This document shows positions 1 to 7,785 of a stretch of 64,000 nucleotides of DNA, in pieces (positions within the stretch are counted from its first letter, which is position 1; every line of letters starts with the position of its first letter). Both the position numbers and the translations under genes were made by a program. The DNA comes from Nonomuraea cypriaca (lineage in GTDB: Bacteria; Actinomycetota; Actinomycetes; Streptosporangiales; Streptosporangiaceae), in NCBI RefSeq assembly GCF_015645445.1, contig NZ_JADOGI010000025.1:1-64000 (forward strand), in the 5' to 3' direction. A model generated the notes under the pieces. It had not been told where the DNA came from and ran no database searches. It saw only the letters and a program-made list of their open reading frames with translations.

Positions 1-96
1 TGATCTTGGAGGCGTTTCCCCAGGTCACTCATAGGTTCATGGGCAACCTTGGTGTGACTCCCCCGCGCCGGGAAACGACCTCGGCGGCCACTGTCA
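1..96 (+). repeat. 96-bp direct repeat, copy 1
   Basis: Positions 1-96 are identical to 528-623. The two copies bracket the tRNA-Arg gene. The copy may extend beyond the left edge of the window. No coding role is evident in either copy. Copy 2 lies inside the integrated element, just past attL, so copy 1 may be a relic of an earlier integration or rearrangement at this tRNA (inference). Confidence 0.9.
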
Positions 97-319
97 TCGC
101 CGGCGCCAGCAACGCCCCGAAGAACGCCACGGGCCGCCGACGAACCTGCCTGCTTCGCCTCTTGGTCACAGGAGGAAGCTATCCACGCTCGAAGAGCGAG
201 ATTCTGATCACTTGTCATGCCTTTACCGCAGCTCAGAGCACCCATAACCAACCCCACCAAACTCTCCCCAGCCCTACGTCCCACGCAGTGCCAGACTTTC
301 GCTAGGCTTACGTGCGTCC

Positions 320-395
320 GCCTCCGTAGCTCAGGGGATAGAGCACCGCTCTCCTAAAGCGGGTGCCGCAGGTTCGAATCCTGCCGGGGGCACCA
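320..395 (+). tRNA. tRNA-Arg (anticodon CCT), integration site
   Basis: A 76-nt cloverleaf can be folded by eye. The acceptor arm GCCTCCG pairs with CGGGGGC with one wobble pair. The D arm is GCTCAGGGGATAGAGC. The anticodon stem CCGCT/AGCGG encloses loop CTCCTAA, giving anticodon CCT. The T arm GCAGG-TTCGAAT-CCTGC is intact and the CCA end is encoded. The sequence TAGGCTTA upstream resembles a -10 box. Its 3' half is duplicated at 36,214-36,260, so this is the attB gene of the element that follows. Confidence 0.95.
349..395 (+). other. attL: 3' end of tRNA-Arg
   Basis: These 47 bp, from the anticodon loop through CCA, are perfectly repeated at 36,214-36,260. Identity stops abruptly on both sides. 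A tyrosine integrase lies between the copies, so they are the attachment sites of the integrated element. The tRNA stays intact on this side. Confidence 0.93.
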
Positions 396-420
396 CGTCC
401 GACCAGGCATTTAGCACTCT

Positions 421-450
421 GACCTGCGGTTCCTCGACCGCAGGTCTTTT
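421..450 (+). terminator. Rho-independent terminator after tRNA-Arg
   Basis: The arms GACCTGCGG (421-429) and CCGCAGGTC (438-446) form a perfect 9-bp stem with an 8-nt loop, followed by TTTT. It lies just downstream of the tRNA and now belongs to the element side of attL. Confidence 0.85.
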
Positions 451-521
451 GCTTGCCAGGCCCTTGGTAGGCCGCCGAGGGCACCCATATGCAGCCATAG
501 GACCTTGATCACGGGATATAT

Positions 522-534
522 GCGGGATGATCTT
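522..534 (+). other. Possible integrase arm-type site (left)
   Basis: GCGGGATGATCTT occurs here, about 127 bp inside attL, and again at 36,133-36,145, about 70 bp inside attR. In the excised circle the two copies would flank the attP core in the same orientation, as arm-binding sites often do. The role is inferred from position only. Confidence 0.3.
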
Positions 535-623
535 GGAGGCGTTTCCCCAGGTCACTCATAGGTTCATGGGCAACCTTGGTGTGACTCCCCCGCGCCGGGA
601 AACGACCTCGGCGGCCACTGTCA
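528..623 (+). repeat. 96-bp direct repeat, copy 2
   Basis: This is an exact copy of positions 1-96. Homologous recombination between the copies would delete the tRNA-Arg and the attL core as a 527-bp circle. Nothing downstream of 623 continues the homology. Confidence 0.9.
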
Positions 624-774
624 GTTCCGGTTGCATCTGACCACCGGCCATGCCTTTGACCTGCGGTTGGCCAGTTCTAGCTGAACGAATTGACGGCTGG
701 ATCGTTCATCTGAAGTGGCCCTTTTCTGGAAGGGGCTTGGGACCCTGTCGGTGTGTCCTCATAGGCTCCCAATC

Positions 775-1359
775 ATGACAACAGAGCTGGCCCATGACCC
801 GCGTCCGATCTTCGCCCGGGCACTTGATCAGGCCGGGCAGCAGGTCGCGGCGGTAAGTCCCGATGAGCTAAGTAACCGCACTCCCTGTGCCGATTACGAC
901 GTTCGCGCGCTGCTCGGGCATGTAGTCGCGGTGCTGCACAAGCTCGCCCGTGTCGGCACCGGAGGCGATGCGCGCGACGTCCCCGATGTGATCGACGGCA
1001 TCGCCGATGGCGGCTGGGCAAGCGCATTCACTCAGGCCCGTAGCGAGGTCGAGCGGGTGTGGGCCGACGACGAGAAGCTCGACCGAATGGTCGAGCTACC
1101 GTGGGCCACGCTGCCCGGCCGGGTTGCTCTCGATGCCTACACCCACGAGTTCACAGTTCATTCCTGGGACCTCGCACATGCCACCCGGCGGCTCGCCGAA
1201 CTCGACCCCGACCTTGCCGCGCAGGCACTCGAGGCATTCTCGAAGTTTGCGCCGCCAGAGGCCCGCAGCGAGCAGGGCCCGTTCAGCCCCGTCGTACCGG
1301 TGCCCGATGACGTCGACGTCTACGCCCGGCTGGCCGCCTACCTGGGGCGCCGACCATAG
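775..1359 (+). CDS. TIGR03086-type / DinB-like metal-binding protein (mycothiol-dependent maleylpyruvate isomerase-like)
   Basis: This is a 194-residue protein when started at ATG 775; the frame is open from 715 but the upstream residues look non-coding. It has the four-helix DinB-like layout with N-terminal LLGHVVAVLHKLAR and the conserved DAYTHEFTVHSWDLAHAT segment. The His residues there match the metal ligands of actinobacterial TIGR03086 and mycothiol-dependent isomerase families. Members are often small-thiol-dependent transferases, and most have no assigned substrate. The length is normal. It stands alone on the plus strand. It could formally supply the maleylpyruvate isomerase missing from the gentisate cluster 42 kb away, but no context links them. 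Confidence 0.8.
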   Translation: MTTELAHDPRPIFARALDQAGQQVAAVSPDELSNRTPCADYDVRALLGHVVAVLHKLARVGTGGDARDVPDVIDGIADGGWASAFTQARSEVERVWADDEKLDRMVELPWATLPGRVALDAYTHEFTVHSWDLAHATRRLAELDPDLAAQALEAFSKFAPPEARSEQGPFSPVVPVPDDVDVYARLAAYLGRRP

Positions 1360-1728
1360 TCAGCAGAACCATGCCCTAACGGACACTGTGGGAGGAAGCG
1401 CAACGGCCGGGCTCTGAGTCGGGAAGGAAGGAGACGGGGATCCCCCCGGCGGATCATGAAGCGGCGTCCCCGGTCATACGCCTCACGCGTTCGGCAGTGG
1501 CGGGTGGTGAGATACACCACCCGAACGATGATCCTCCTGGCGAGTGGGCCGCCGGCGCCGGCGCGCGCTTCCTCGACTGTCTGGAGGCGGCGGCCCGCGC
1601 CGGCTACGCCCGCACCCTGGCCAGGCGTTGAAGGCCGCGCCGCCCCACCGGCCGGTGAACCAGGCGGCACCCCGGTCATCTGATCATTTTTGCCACATCT
1701 CCGCGAACTGGCCACCTACTTGGCCAAA
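1360..1728. other. Intergenic stretch with a possible gene remnant
   Basis: No complete gene is visible. On the plus strand a frame ending at TGA 1629-1631 reads naturally near its end (DDPPGEWAAGAG then LEAAARAGYARTLARR) but is closed by a stop near 1455 and has no convincing start. It may be the C-terminal tail of a lost gene. The rest is GC-rich sequence without clear signals. Confidence 0.3.
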
Positions 1729-2412
1729 TCACCCCGGAATCGGCCACATCAATGACGACCTGACAGCCACGCCCAATACCGCGGCAACGAGATACGGCCA
1801 GGTGATCAGCGCCAGGAGGCCAGAACAGTCGTGTGGCGCGGACGAAACAACCTGGGCCACCGGCTCGAAGAGCGCCGGGATGAGCAACATCAGGCTCGCG
1901 ACCGGCGCAGCCCGGCCCCCGGTGAGCACGGCACCGACCGCCGCGACACCGACCCATACCCCAACAGCCTCAACCGTGAAGAGGTGCATCTGCGCCAGCG
2001 CCCACACGCCCTGCAAACTCATCCAGCAGCCGAGGTCATCGCCCGAGGAAACGGGCATCGTGGCCACCACCATGCGGCCGAAGAGAATGATCAGGACGAC
2101 GCTCCAGATGGCCGCCGTCATACGCGGCACCAGATGCGCCCGTTCCCGGCGGGCAAGCAAGAGGGCGATCACGACGACGGCCACGCAGGCGGACAGCAGC
2201 CACTCACCCTGTTGCCGGCCGCAGATGCCGGTGTAGGGGACGACGATGGTCAGCACGGTGAGCACCAGCACCACGGTCGCGACGAACGCGCCGAGCACGG
2301 GGAACCACCGAGGCACCCACAGGGCGAGCAGCGCCAGCACCAAGGGCAGCAGTGTCACGGCCCATGCGGCACTGTCCCAGACCACCGTCTCCAGCAGGCT
2401 GGGCTCCGGCAC
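1729..2412 (-). CDS. Hypothetical polytopic membrane protein
   Basis: The protein has 227 residues from a GTG start at 2412. Hydrophobic stretches near residues 15-35, 40-62, 72-92, 100-122, 135-165, 170-190 and 200-220 suggest six or seven membrane helices. No enzymatic motif or known family signature was recognised. It contains several Trp residues and three to four Cys. It is isolated: the nearest neighbour, a lipoprotein gene, is divergent from it. The ribosome-binding site is weak. The function is unknown, and confidence concerns only that it is a real membrane protein. Confidence 0.6.
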   Translation of the reverse strand: MPEPSLLETVVWDSAAWAVTLLPLVLALLALWVPRWFPVLGAFVATVVLVLTVLTIVVPYTGICGRQQGEWLLSACVAVVVIALLLARRERAHLVPRMTAAIWSVVLIILFGRMVVATMPVSSGDDLGCWMSLQGVWALAQMHLFTVEAVGVWVGVAAVGAVLTGGRAAPVASLMLLIPALFEPVAQVVSSAPHDCSGLLALITWPYLVAAVLGVAVRSSLMWPIPG

Positions 2413-2709
2413 CTGATAACCGAAGTAACCACAGCTCTCGCCAGGGAATCAGGGCCGATAAGACCGCTGGTTTCACAGCCGCCAGGATGGCCAGGAGACG
2501 GAACATAGCGCCCTTCGCCCCTTAATTGATCATGTCCGGGTGACACTACACAACAGAAACCGACGCTTCTGTCCTCTTCGTGAAGGTCGCCTAATCAAGG
2601 AGGACCGCATGCCATGCTGCAGCTTCGTGGCCGGGATGGGATGACCGTATTCAGTGCAAGAAGGCATACGAGGTGTACGTGAGAGTAAGGGTTAGGTAGT
2701 GTCCGGGGC
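2413..2709. other. Divergent intergenic region, no gene seen
   Basis: This 297-bp stretch separates the minus-strand membrane protein gene from the plus-strand lipoprotein gene and should hold promoters for both. It is less GC-rich around 2520-2710 than its surroundings. No strong palindrome or ORF with plausible composition was found. Confidence 0.5.
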
Positions 2710-3207
2710 GTGCGCCCAGATATTCGCCGACTGTCTGTCGTCGCGGTGCTTATTTCCCTCATGGTTGTGACGGGTTGCACAGGGGAACCCGACAAACCCA
2801 CCTTTGACGAGTCCGTGAAGCTGCTCATCGCAGAAGGCGACAAGCTACTGGCCTCTCAGGACCTAGCCTCCACAGGCTCCGCCACCGCGACCGTACGAGC
2901 AGATCGGGACAGCGAAGTCGGGTGCCTGAAAGGCCAAGTCCAGCGTTTCTTCCGTGCTCAGGGCGACCTCACCGGTCCGCCATACAAGCATTCGCCGAGC
3001 AGCGCAGTCGGTCTGATGGCAAGTGGGCTGCGCTTGCGTGGCTACACCAAGATCGTGGATAACCTCGATCTTGGTGACGAGAATCTAGGGACGGCCGTAC
3101 TGCAGCACCCGACAACCGGGATCACATTCTTGATAACCGTGCGCAATGGTCAGAAGCCCAACATCATGATCGTCGGCAAGACCAGCTGTTACGAACGCAG
3201 CAGATGA
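2710..3207 (+). CDS. Small secreted lipoprotein of unknown function
   Basis: The protein has 165 residues from GTG 2710. Its N-terminus has a basic region (RPDIRR), a hydrophobic core (LSVVAVLISLMVV) and a lipobox VTGC, with Cys at about residue 23, so it should be lipidated and anchored outside the membrane. The mature part (DKPTFDESVKLLIAEGDKLL and onwards) is mixed alpha/beta and has one later Cys pair (residues about 77 and 160). No family was recognised. It converges with the WXG-type pair at 3216-5269. An extracytoplasmic partner role for that pair is possible but unproven. Confidence 0.7.
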   Translation: MRPDIRRLSVVAVLISLMVVTGCTGEPDKPTFDESVKLLIAEGDKLLASQDLASTGSATATVRADRDSEVGCLKGQVQRFFRAQGDLTGPPYKHSPSSAVGLMASGLRLRGYTKIVDNLDLGDENLGTAVLQHPTTGITFLITVRNGQKPNIMIVGKTSCYERSR

Positions 3208-3215
3208 CCTCAGGC

Positions 3216-3509
3216 TTAGCTGGGCATCTGGGCCGCCTCTGTTCGCGCGAGCTGGGCTTGCTTACGCAGACGGTCAGCTGTGGATGTGCAGCTGTCCCGG
3301 AGTACACCGATCTCGCGGTGTAACTGTGCGGCCTGAGAGGTGAAACGATCCGCGGCAGGCCCCTTCCAGAACGCGTCAACTTCCTGAGGCCTTGCCAGCA
3401 TTCCAGCGAAAACCATGTCCAGCTCTTCGGCGTACCGGGTGAGGGACGTGGCGAGCAGCTCCTTATCGGCGGCCTGTCGAAGCAGCTGACTTTGGCTGGG
3501 GATAGTCAT
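3216..3509 (-). CDS. WXG100-like small helical protein
   Basis: The protein has 97 residues, the usual length of ESAT-6/WXG100 proteins. Two amphipathic helices flank the turn AFWKGPAADRF at about residues 46-56, a W-x-G motif. GGGAGG lies six bases before the ATG. It begins three bases after the stop of the large WXG-type gene upstream (5269-3512), so the two are one operon. WXG100 proteins are type VII secretion substrates or chaperones for larger partners. No EccC-like secretion ATPase is in the window, so secretion would rely on genes elsewhere. Confidence 0.72.
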   Translation of the reverse strand: MTIPSQSQLLRQAADKELLATSLTRYAEELDMVFAGMLARPQEVDAFWKGPAADRFTSQAAQLHREIGVLRDSCTSTADRLRKQAQLARTEAAQMPS

Positions 3510-3511
3510 GC

Positions 3512-5269
3512 TCAGCCTCCCCGCTGTTTCAGTGCCTTGACCAATGCATCGTAGAGCCGCCCACGGAACGCCATACGAACCTCATTCTGTTGAGCGTCCG
3601 TCAATGGCTTCTGACCGTGCTGGTTCAGCGAGTCATTCACCCACTCAGCCTGTCGCTGCACGATGCCGTCTGCAACGTCATCTGCCGTGGCTGAAGTCTT
3701 CTTGTCGAAGTAGTCCGTGATCACGCCCTTGAGGCCATCCTTGGCTTCGTCCAACCCAGCATCTCGGCCGGTGGCCACCGTGGCGTCTTGGATGGGCCAG
3801 TACTTGTTGGAAAGCCAAGAGACGGGCAGCAGTGCGACTCCTGCGAGCCAGTCGGCGTATTCGTCGTCGGTCCACTCCGCGTGCGTCGAGCCGCTCAGCA
3901 TCAGATTCGCCGCGCCTCCGGCGAGCGCCGCCCGGGAGGTGTACTGCTCCTGTGTGGCCTCGTCCCCAAACGGCCGGAACCGGCCGATGTCCAAGCCCAA
4001 CGTGTAGTCCTGCGATGCCTTCATCAACGCGTTCGCTGCGTCCTTGTCCTGCATCAAGCCGCCCATGAAGCGGGAGGCGTCATCAGGGGCGAGGGTGTCC
4101 CAGGGCGGCGTTGGGAAAACCGCTTTTAGCTCCGGTGAGTCCCGCTTGGACTGTCCACGGGCGAGCTGGTCGAGATAGGGCGTCACATTTCTGGCCAAGG
4201 TCTCGCTGATCGGCGAATCCTTGATCGTTCCCCACGAGCCGCTGATCCACGGGCTGTCCTCGGCTCCCATCCCCCGAATGATGTTGAACCATGCTTGATC
4301 ACGAACACCGTCTGTTCCGGCGCCTGGTTTCAACGCCTTGTCCAGCACGCCCGCAAGCTTCTCTTCGAGGCCGGCAACGCCGCTCATCCGGGCGCGCTGC
4401 GGATGCAGTAGCCAGCCTGCGGCGTCCTTGTTGTCAGCCAGCAGCGTTTGCAGCGCCTGCGGGTCGGCGTCGTACGCCTCCACCAGCGCATTCAGGTTCC
4501 AGTTGGGGCTTGTCGGAAGGTCTGCCGCCAGTGGACGGCCCAGGACGCGCAGCGCCACCTGGTTGAGGAGCCTGCTCGACGGTTTGGACATCGCGACCAG
4601 GGCCGTCAACACACCCGGCTGAGTCGTCTCCATGAACTTCCCACGCCACTCCTCCCCCAGCCGCCCGGCACGTTCGGCATTGGCATACGCCTCAGCCAGC
4701 GGTCCCAGACTCTCCCGGCCCTGCTGGAGCACCCCGGGCGGGAGTCCCCTGTCCATAGCCGGGCCCTTGTCCTTCATCCAGTGCATGAACAACGCACGGA
4801 ACTTGTCCGGCCCGAGGGAGTTCAGTAAGGCGGAGGCATAGGCCGGATCGTTCAGCTTCTCTTTCGTCACCACCGTGACCGCAGTCACCTTGCGCCAGCT
4901 CTCCACCGAGCTTTCGATTTCATGCTGCTTGAGAGCCTCGGCAATGGGCCCCGCGTCGGCCTTCCCCTGACGGGCGGCCTCAGTTTCGCTGTTGAAGGGC
5001 AAGAACACACTCAACAGGCCATTTCCCGAGGTCGGAACCATCTGCTTGAGCGTGTCCATCCGCCATTTGAGATCGCGCTGCGTCTCATCGAAGAAGGCCC
5101 AGGATCTGTGCATCGCCACTACCCCCGCGGGGCCCGTCCACGACGCGCCCGCCTCGGCGATCGCCGCCTCCAGCCCATGCCGCGTGCGGCCCAGGACGTC
5201 TTTGCTGCTCGCCATCTCGCGTATCAGCTGTTCCGCCCGGCTGGGGTCGATCCCGACGAACTCCCCCAT
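3512..5269 (-). CDS. Large WXG-type N-terminal protein, possible type VII secretion substrate (DUF6571-like)
   Basis: The protein has 585 residues with a strong GGGAGGG site before ATG 5269. Residues 1-90 form a WXG100-like module with the W-x-G turn in ASWTGPAG (about residues 43-50). The remaining ~490 residues are helical, rich in Ala, Leu and Asp, and lack membrane segments or a signal peptide. The layout resembles actinobacterial proteins annotated DUF6571, but that assignment is from memory. No toxin catalytic motif was recognised in the C-terminus. It is co-transcribed with the small WXG100-like gene that follows. An effector-plus-partner pair is the simplest reading. Confidence 0.68.
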   Translation of the reverse strand: MGEFVGIDPSRAEQLIREMASSKDVLGRTRHGLEAAIAEAGASWTGPAGVVAMHRSWAFFDETQRDLKWRMDTLKQMVPTSGNGLLSVFLPFNSETEAARQGKADAGPIAEALKQHEIESSVESWRKVTAVTVVTKEKLNDPAYASALLNSLGPDKFRALFMHWMKDKGPAMDRGLPPGVLQQGRESLGPLAEAYANAERAGRLGEEWRGKFMETTQPGVLTALVAMSKPSSRLLNQVALRVLGRPLAADLPTSPNWNLNALVEAYDADPQALQTLLADNKDAAGWLLHPQRARMSGVAGLEEKLAGVLDKALKPGAGTDGVRDQAWFNIIRGMGAEDSPWISGSWGTIKDSPISETLARNVTPYLDQLARGQSKRDSPELKAVFPTPPWDTLAPDDASRFMGGLMQDKDAANALMKASQDYTLGLDIGRFRPFGDEATQEQYTSRAALAGGAANLMLSGSTHAEWTDDEYADWLAGVALLPVSWLSNKYWPIQDATVATGRDAGLDEAKDGLKGVITDYFDKKTSATADDVADGIVQRQAEWVNDSLNQHGQKPLTDAQQNEVRMAFRGRLYDALVKALKQRGG

Positions 5270-5414
5270 GGACCCTCCCAGAGGGTGTGGCTACAAGGGA
5301 GGAGTCAAGCACACCAGCCAATCACGGTAAATGCCTCATGTATCCCTATAAACAACCGGAATTACAGTCAAGCGGTAGTGGACCGGTTCAAGACGGACAC
5401 CGCTGCCGCTATGG

Positions 5415-6098
5415 TCATCCGGTTCGCACTGCAATCAGGTGGCATGCACGGTTACGGATGCGGAACTCTGGGCGGGAAGATGGGAACAGTTCGTCGCATT
5501 TCGCAGCGATCAACGCTACCAATCCGTTCTTGTTCTTGCTGCTGTCCTTCGGATCGATACGCTTGGGCACTTCTACACGATCAACCCGAGTCTTCGTCTT
5601 CCTGTGCGGGGCCGCCGGGACGTTCTCAGGGCGCTGATACGGCTCCACCGGGGCCGATGATCGAGGACGGTTTCGCGACGGTGTCGTCATGTTCTTCGAC
5701 GCCTTTGGGGTTGAGATGCGCTTCGCGGAGGGTGGGGACGTCTGGGGAGCGGGAGTGAGCGTTAGCGGCGACGCAGGCGCGTCCGAGTGCGGAGCAACGC
5801 TCAGTCGAGGCATCGCCACCGCGACGGCTGGCATCCGAGGTGAGGCCCTGCCGGTATCCCATCCGCCCCAGACGCCGAAGCCGCTGCAGACCATGAGACC
5901 GGTGATCAGGGCCAGGCCGGTCAGGTGATTCCAGCGTCGAAGGGATGACCGCGCCGGTGGGTCCGGGGTGGAGTACGTGCGCCACCCAAGGGAGTCCGAT
6001 GCGCTGAGCCGTTGAGGCCGGCCCCGAGGGGGCAGGCCGTACGGGGGTCGCCCTACCTCTCTGCGAGACAGGGTGGGGCGGTCCTGGTCATCGTGCAT
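5415..6098 (-). CDS. Single-pass membrane protein with Pro/Ser/Thr-rich exterior
   Basis: The protein has 227 residues. A clear AGGAGG site precedes ATG 6098. A basic, Pro- and Arg-rich N-terminus of about 58 residues is followed by one transmembrane helix (LTGLALITGLMVCSGFGVW, about residues 60-78). A long low-complexity Pro/Ser/Thr/Lys linker and a short C-terminal segment complete it; the latter (LVALIAAKCDELFPSSRPEF) looks folded. The topology is probably inside-N, outside-C. Such anchors occur in actinomycete conjugative elements, but no named family was recognised. It lies between the integrase gene and the WXG operon. Confidence 0.65.
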   Translation of the reverse strand: MHDDQDRPTLSRREVGRPPYGLPPRGRPQRLSASDSLGWRTYSTPDPPARSSLRRWNHLTGLALITGLMVCSGFGVWGGWDTGRASPRMPAVAVAMPRLSVAPHSDAPASPLTLTPAPQTSPPSAKRISTPKASKNMTTPSRNRPRSSAPVEPYQRPENVPAAPHRKTKTRVDRVEVPKRIDPKDSSKNKNGLVALIAAKCDELFPSSRPEFRIRNRACHLIAVRTG

Positions 6099-6192
6099 GG
6101 TCCTCCTCTCACTGCTCGTTCATGCCAGCGTGGCGCAACGTAGCGATGCAGGGCGGGAATGACGCGGCATGGCGAGCGGTGCGACGTGAAAC

Positions 6193-6213
6193 GGCCCCGG
6201 TCGGTCCGGGGCC
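6193..6213 (-). terminator. Hairpin downstream of int
   Basis: GGCCCCGG (6193-6200) pairs with CCGGGGCC (6206-6213) around a 5-nt loop. Read on the minus strand it follows the integrase stop by 19 bases and is succeeded by GTTTC. It is a likely terminator of the rep-xis-int transcript, although the T run is short. Confidence 0.65.
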
Positions 6214-6232
6214 GAAGGTGGATAGACGAGGG

Positions 6233-7597
6233 CTATTCGTTCAAGGCGCTGTTGATCTTGCCGTTGATCTGCTCCTGCTGACCGTCCATGCACTTCGCGT
6301 AGACCCGCAGCAGGACATCCACGCTGTGGCCTGCGCGCTTCGCGACTTCGACGGCCGGGACGCCCGCGTTCAGCCAGAGCGAGACCGCCGCGTGGCGGAG
6401 GTCGTACGGCCGAGCAGCCAGCGACGAGGGGATCTGTTCTGGGGTGAGCGCGAGTTTGCGGGCTTCCTGCCAGACGTAGGAGTGCGCCGAGCTGGAGTAG
6501 GAGCCGCCGGTGCCGGTGCTGAAGATCCTGCCGTCCTTGGCGGTGCCGTACTCAGCGATGTGCTCACGGAGCATGGCGATCAGGACGGGCGGGATCGGGA
6601 TCTCTCGTGTTTCCTTGTCCGCGCGGTGCTTCAGGCTGCGCGACTCGTGGGTCTCGCCGGAGTTGGTCCAGCGTTTCGTCCCCTGAGGTCGCGCCTTCTC
6701 CAGGATGATCAGACCCCAGCCGGACTCCGGCAAGGTGCAGTTCCTCAGGCGTAGGTCGGCTGCTTCCTCCGGCCGGAGCGCGGCGTAGTAGATGCAGGCG
6801 AACAGCGCCTTGAGCCGAGGACCGCGCTTGCGACCCACCTTGGGCACCGCATCAAGGAGTTGCCGAGCCTGGGCAGGGTTGACCACCGTACGAGGATCAA
6901 CGGCTGTAACGGCCTTGGGCGCCGTCCATTTGATCCCGTCCAGCGGGTTGCTGTTGAACACCTTCTGCTCGACCGCGTGCTCCAGCAGGTGATGCAGGAT
7001 GGCGCGCTTACGCCGTACCGTGTTCGCTCCCGCCGGAGCACCGGCGAAAGTGACCGAGATGGCGTCGAGAGCCGTACGAATGATGTGCGCCTCCCCCAGC
7101 GCCGACAGTGGGAGAGACGCCTTCTCCAGCCAGCTCAAAGCCGCGGCTTGTGCCGTCGTCAGATCAGCCCGCCGCTTCTCGGGAAGCAGTACGTGCGTCC
7201 GGAGGACCTCCCGCAGCTCTTCGGCGGAGGGACGGTGCGGCGCGTTGGCCACCAGGGCAGGGAGCAACGTCAGCAGTGCGTACGCGTCCGTCTCGCGGGT
7301 ACGGGCCGCCGAAGTGTTCCACCGACCAAGGACGTACGCCTGGGCAAATTCCAGGAACGACGGGCCGGAGGATTCAGCCGCGAGCATCGACACCGGCAAA
7401 CCGGTGGCAACGTCGAACCCCTCCCCCGCCTTCGCCGCCTGCCTCAGGTCCGACATGAACGCGTTGGCCAGCCCTTTGGTACGGAAGCTCTTCGACCTCT
7501 CCTTACCAGCGACCCTCCAGCGCGCGATGTAGAAAGGTGTGCCGCGATTGGAACGCTGCTGGACCTGGCTGAACTTGACGTCATACGTGGTGTTCAC
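6233..7597 (-). CDS. int: Tyrosine site-specific integrase of the AICE
   Basis: The protein has 454 residues from GTG 7597. This start overlaps the xis stop as GTGA; an upstream in-frame ATG at 7678 would lie inside xis. It has an N-terminal arm-binding region, a SAM-like core-binding domain (about residues 80-215) and the catalytic domain. Catalytic residues visible are Arg in AALRPEEAADL (about 275), Arg in YDLRHAAVSLW (about 401), His in KRAGHSVDVLLRVY (about 424) and the Tyr nucleophile of that segment (about 433). The length is normal for AICE integrases. It should recombine the 47-bp tRNA-Arg core. Its 3' end faces attL but is 5.8 kb away. Confidence 0.95.
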   Translation of the reverse strand: MNTTYDVKFSQVQQRSNRGTPFYIARWRVAGKERSKSFRTKGLANAFMSDLRQAAKAGEGFDVATGLPVSMLAAESSGPSFLEFAQAYVLGRWNTSAARTRETDAYALLTLLPALVANAPHRPSAEELREVLRTHVLLPEKRRADLTTAQAAALSWLEKASLPLSALGEAHIIRTALDAISVTFAGAPAGANTVRRKRAILHHLLEHAVEQKVFNSNPLDGIKWTAPKAVTAVDPRTVVNPAQARQLLDAVPKVGRKRGPRLKALFACIYYAALRPEEAADLRLRNCTLPESGWGLIILEKARPQGTKRWTNSGETHESRSLKHRADKETREIPIPPVLIAMLREHIAEYGTAKDGRIFSTGTGGSYSSSAHSYVWQEARKLALTPEQIPSSLAARPYDLRHAAVSLWLNAGVPAVEVAKRAGHSVDVLLRVYAKCMDGQQEQINGKINSALNE

Positions 7598-7785
7598 GCT
7601 GTCTCCCGCCGCGAGTCGAGCCAGGCCACGAGGTCGCTCCGCCAGACGCGGAGTTCGAGGTTGGGTAGCTGGACGCACGCCGGTGCACGGCCGAGTTCAC
7701 GCCAGCGGTAGAAGGTGCGGCGGGACACGCCGCCCAACTCGGCGAGCACTTGCGGAACGGTCAGCAACTCGTCACGCCTACTCAT
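7594..7785 (-). CDS. xis: Excisionase, MerR/HTH_17-type
   Basis: The protein has 63 residues. It is a single winged-helix DNA-binding module: LLTVPQVLAELGGVSRRTFYRWRELG supplies the helix-turn-helix and LPNLELRVWRSDLVAWLDSR the wing and terminal helix, typical of AICE excisionases. The ATG at 7785 overlaps the rep stop (ATGA), and its own TGA overlaps the int start (GTGA). Rep, xis and int are therefore translationally coupled. It should direct the integrase towards excision. The small size and the arrangement match pSAM2-like elements. Confidence 0.9.
   Translation of the reverse strand: MSRRDELLTVPQVLAELGGVSRRTFYRWRELGRAPACVQLPNLELRVWRSDLVAWLDSRRETA

Noticed and set aside
331..555. Minus-strand ORF ending in PPAGFEPAAPALGE across the tRNA
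   Set aside because: This is the well-known artefact peptide from antisense reading of a tRNA gene; the same happens at 36,219-36,497 (CPRQDSNLRHPL) over attR.
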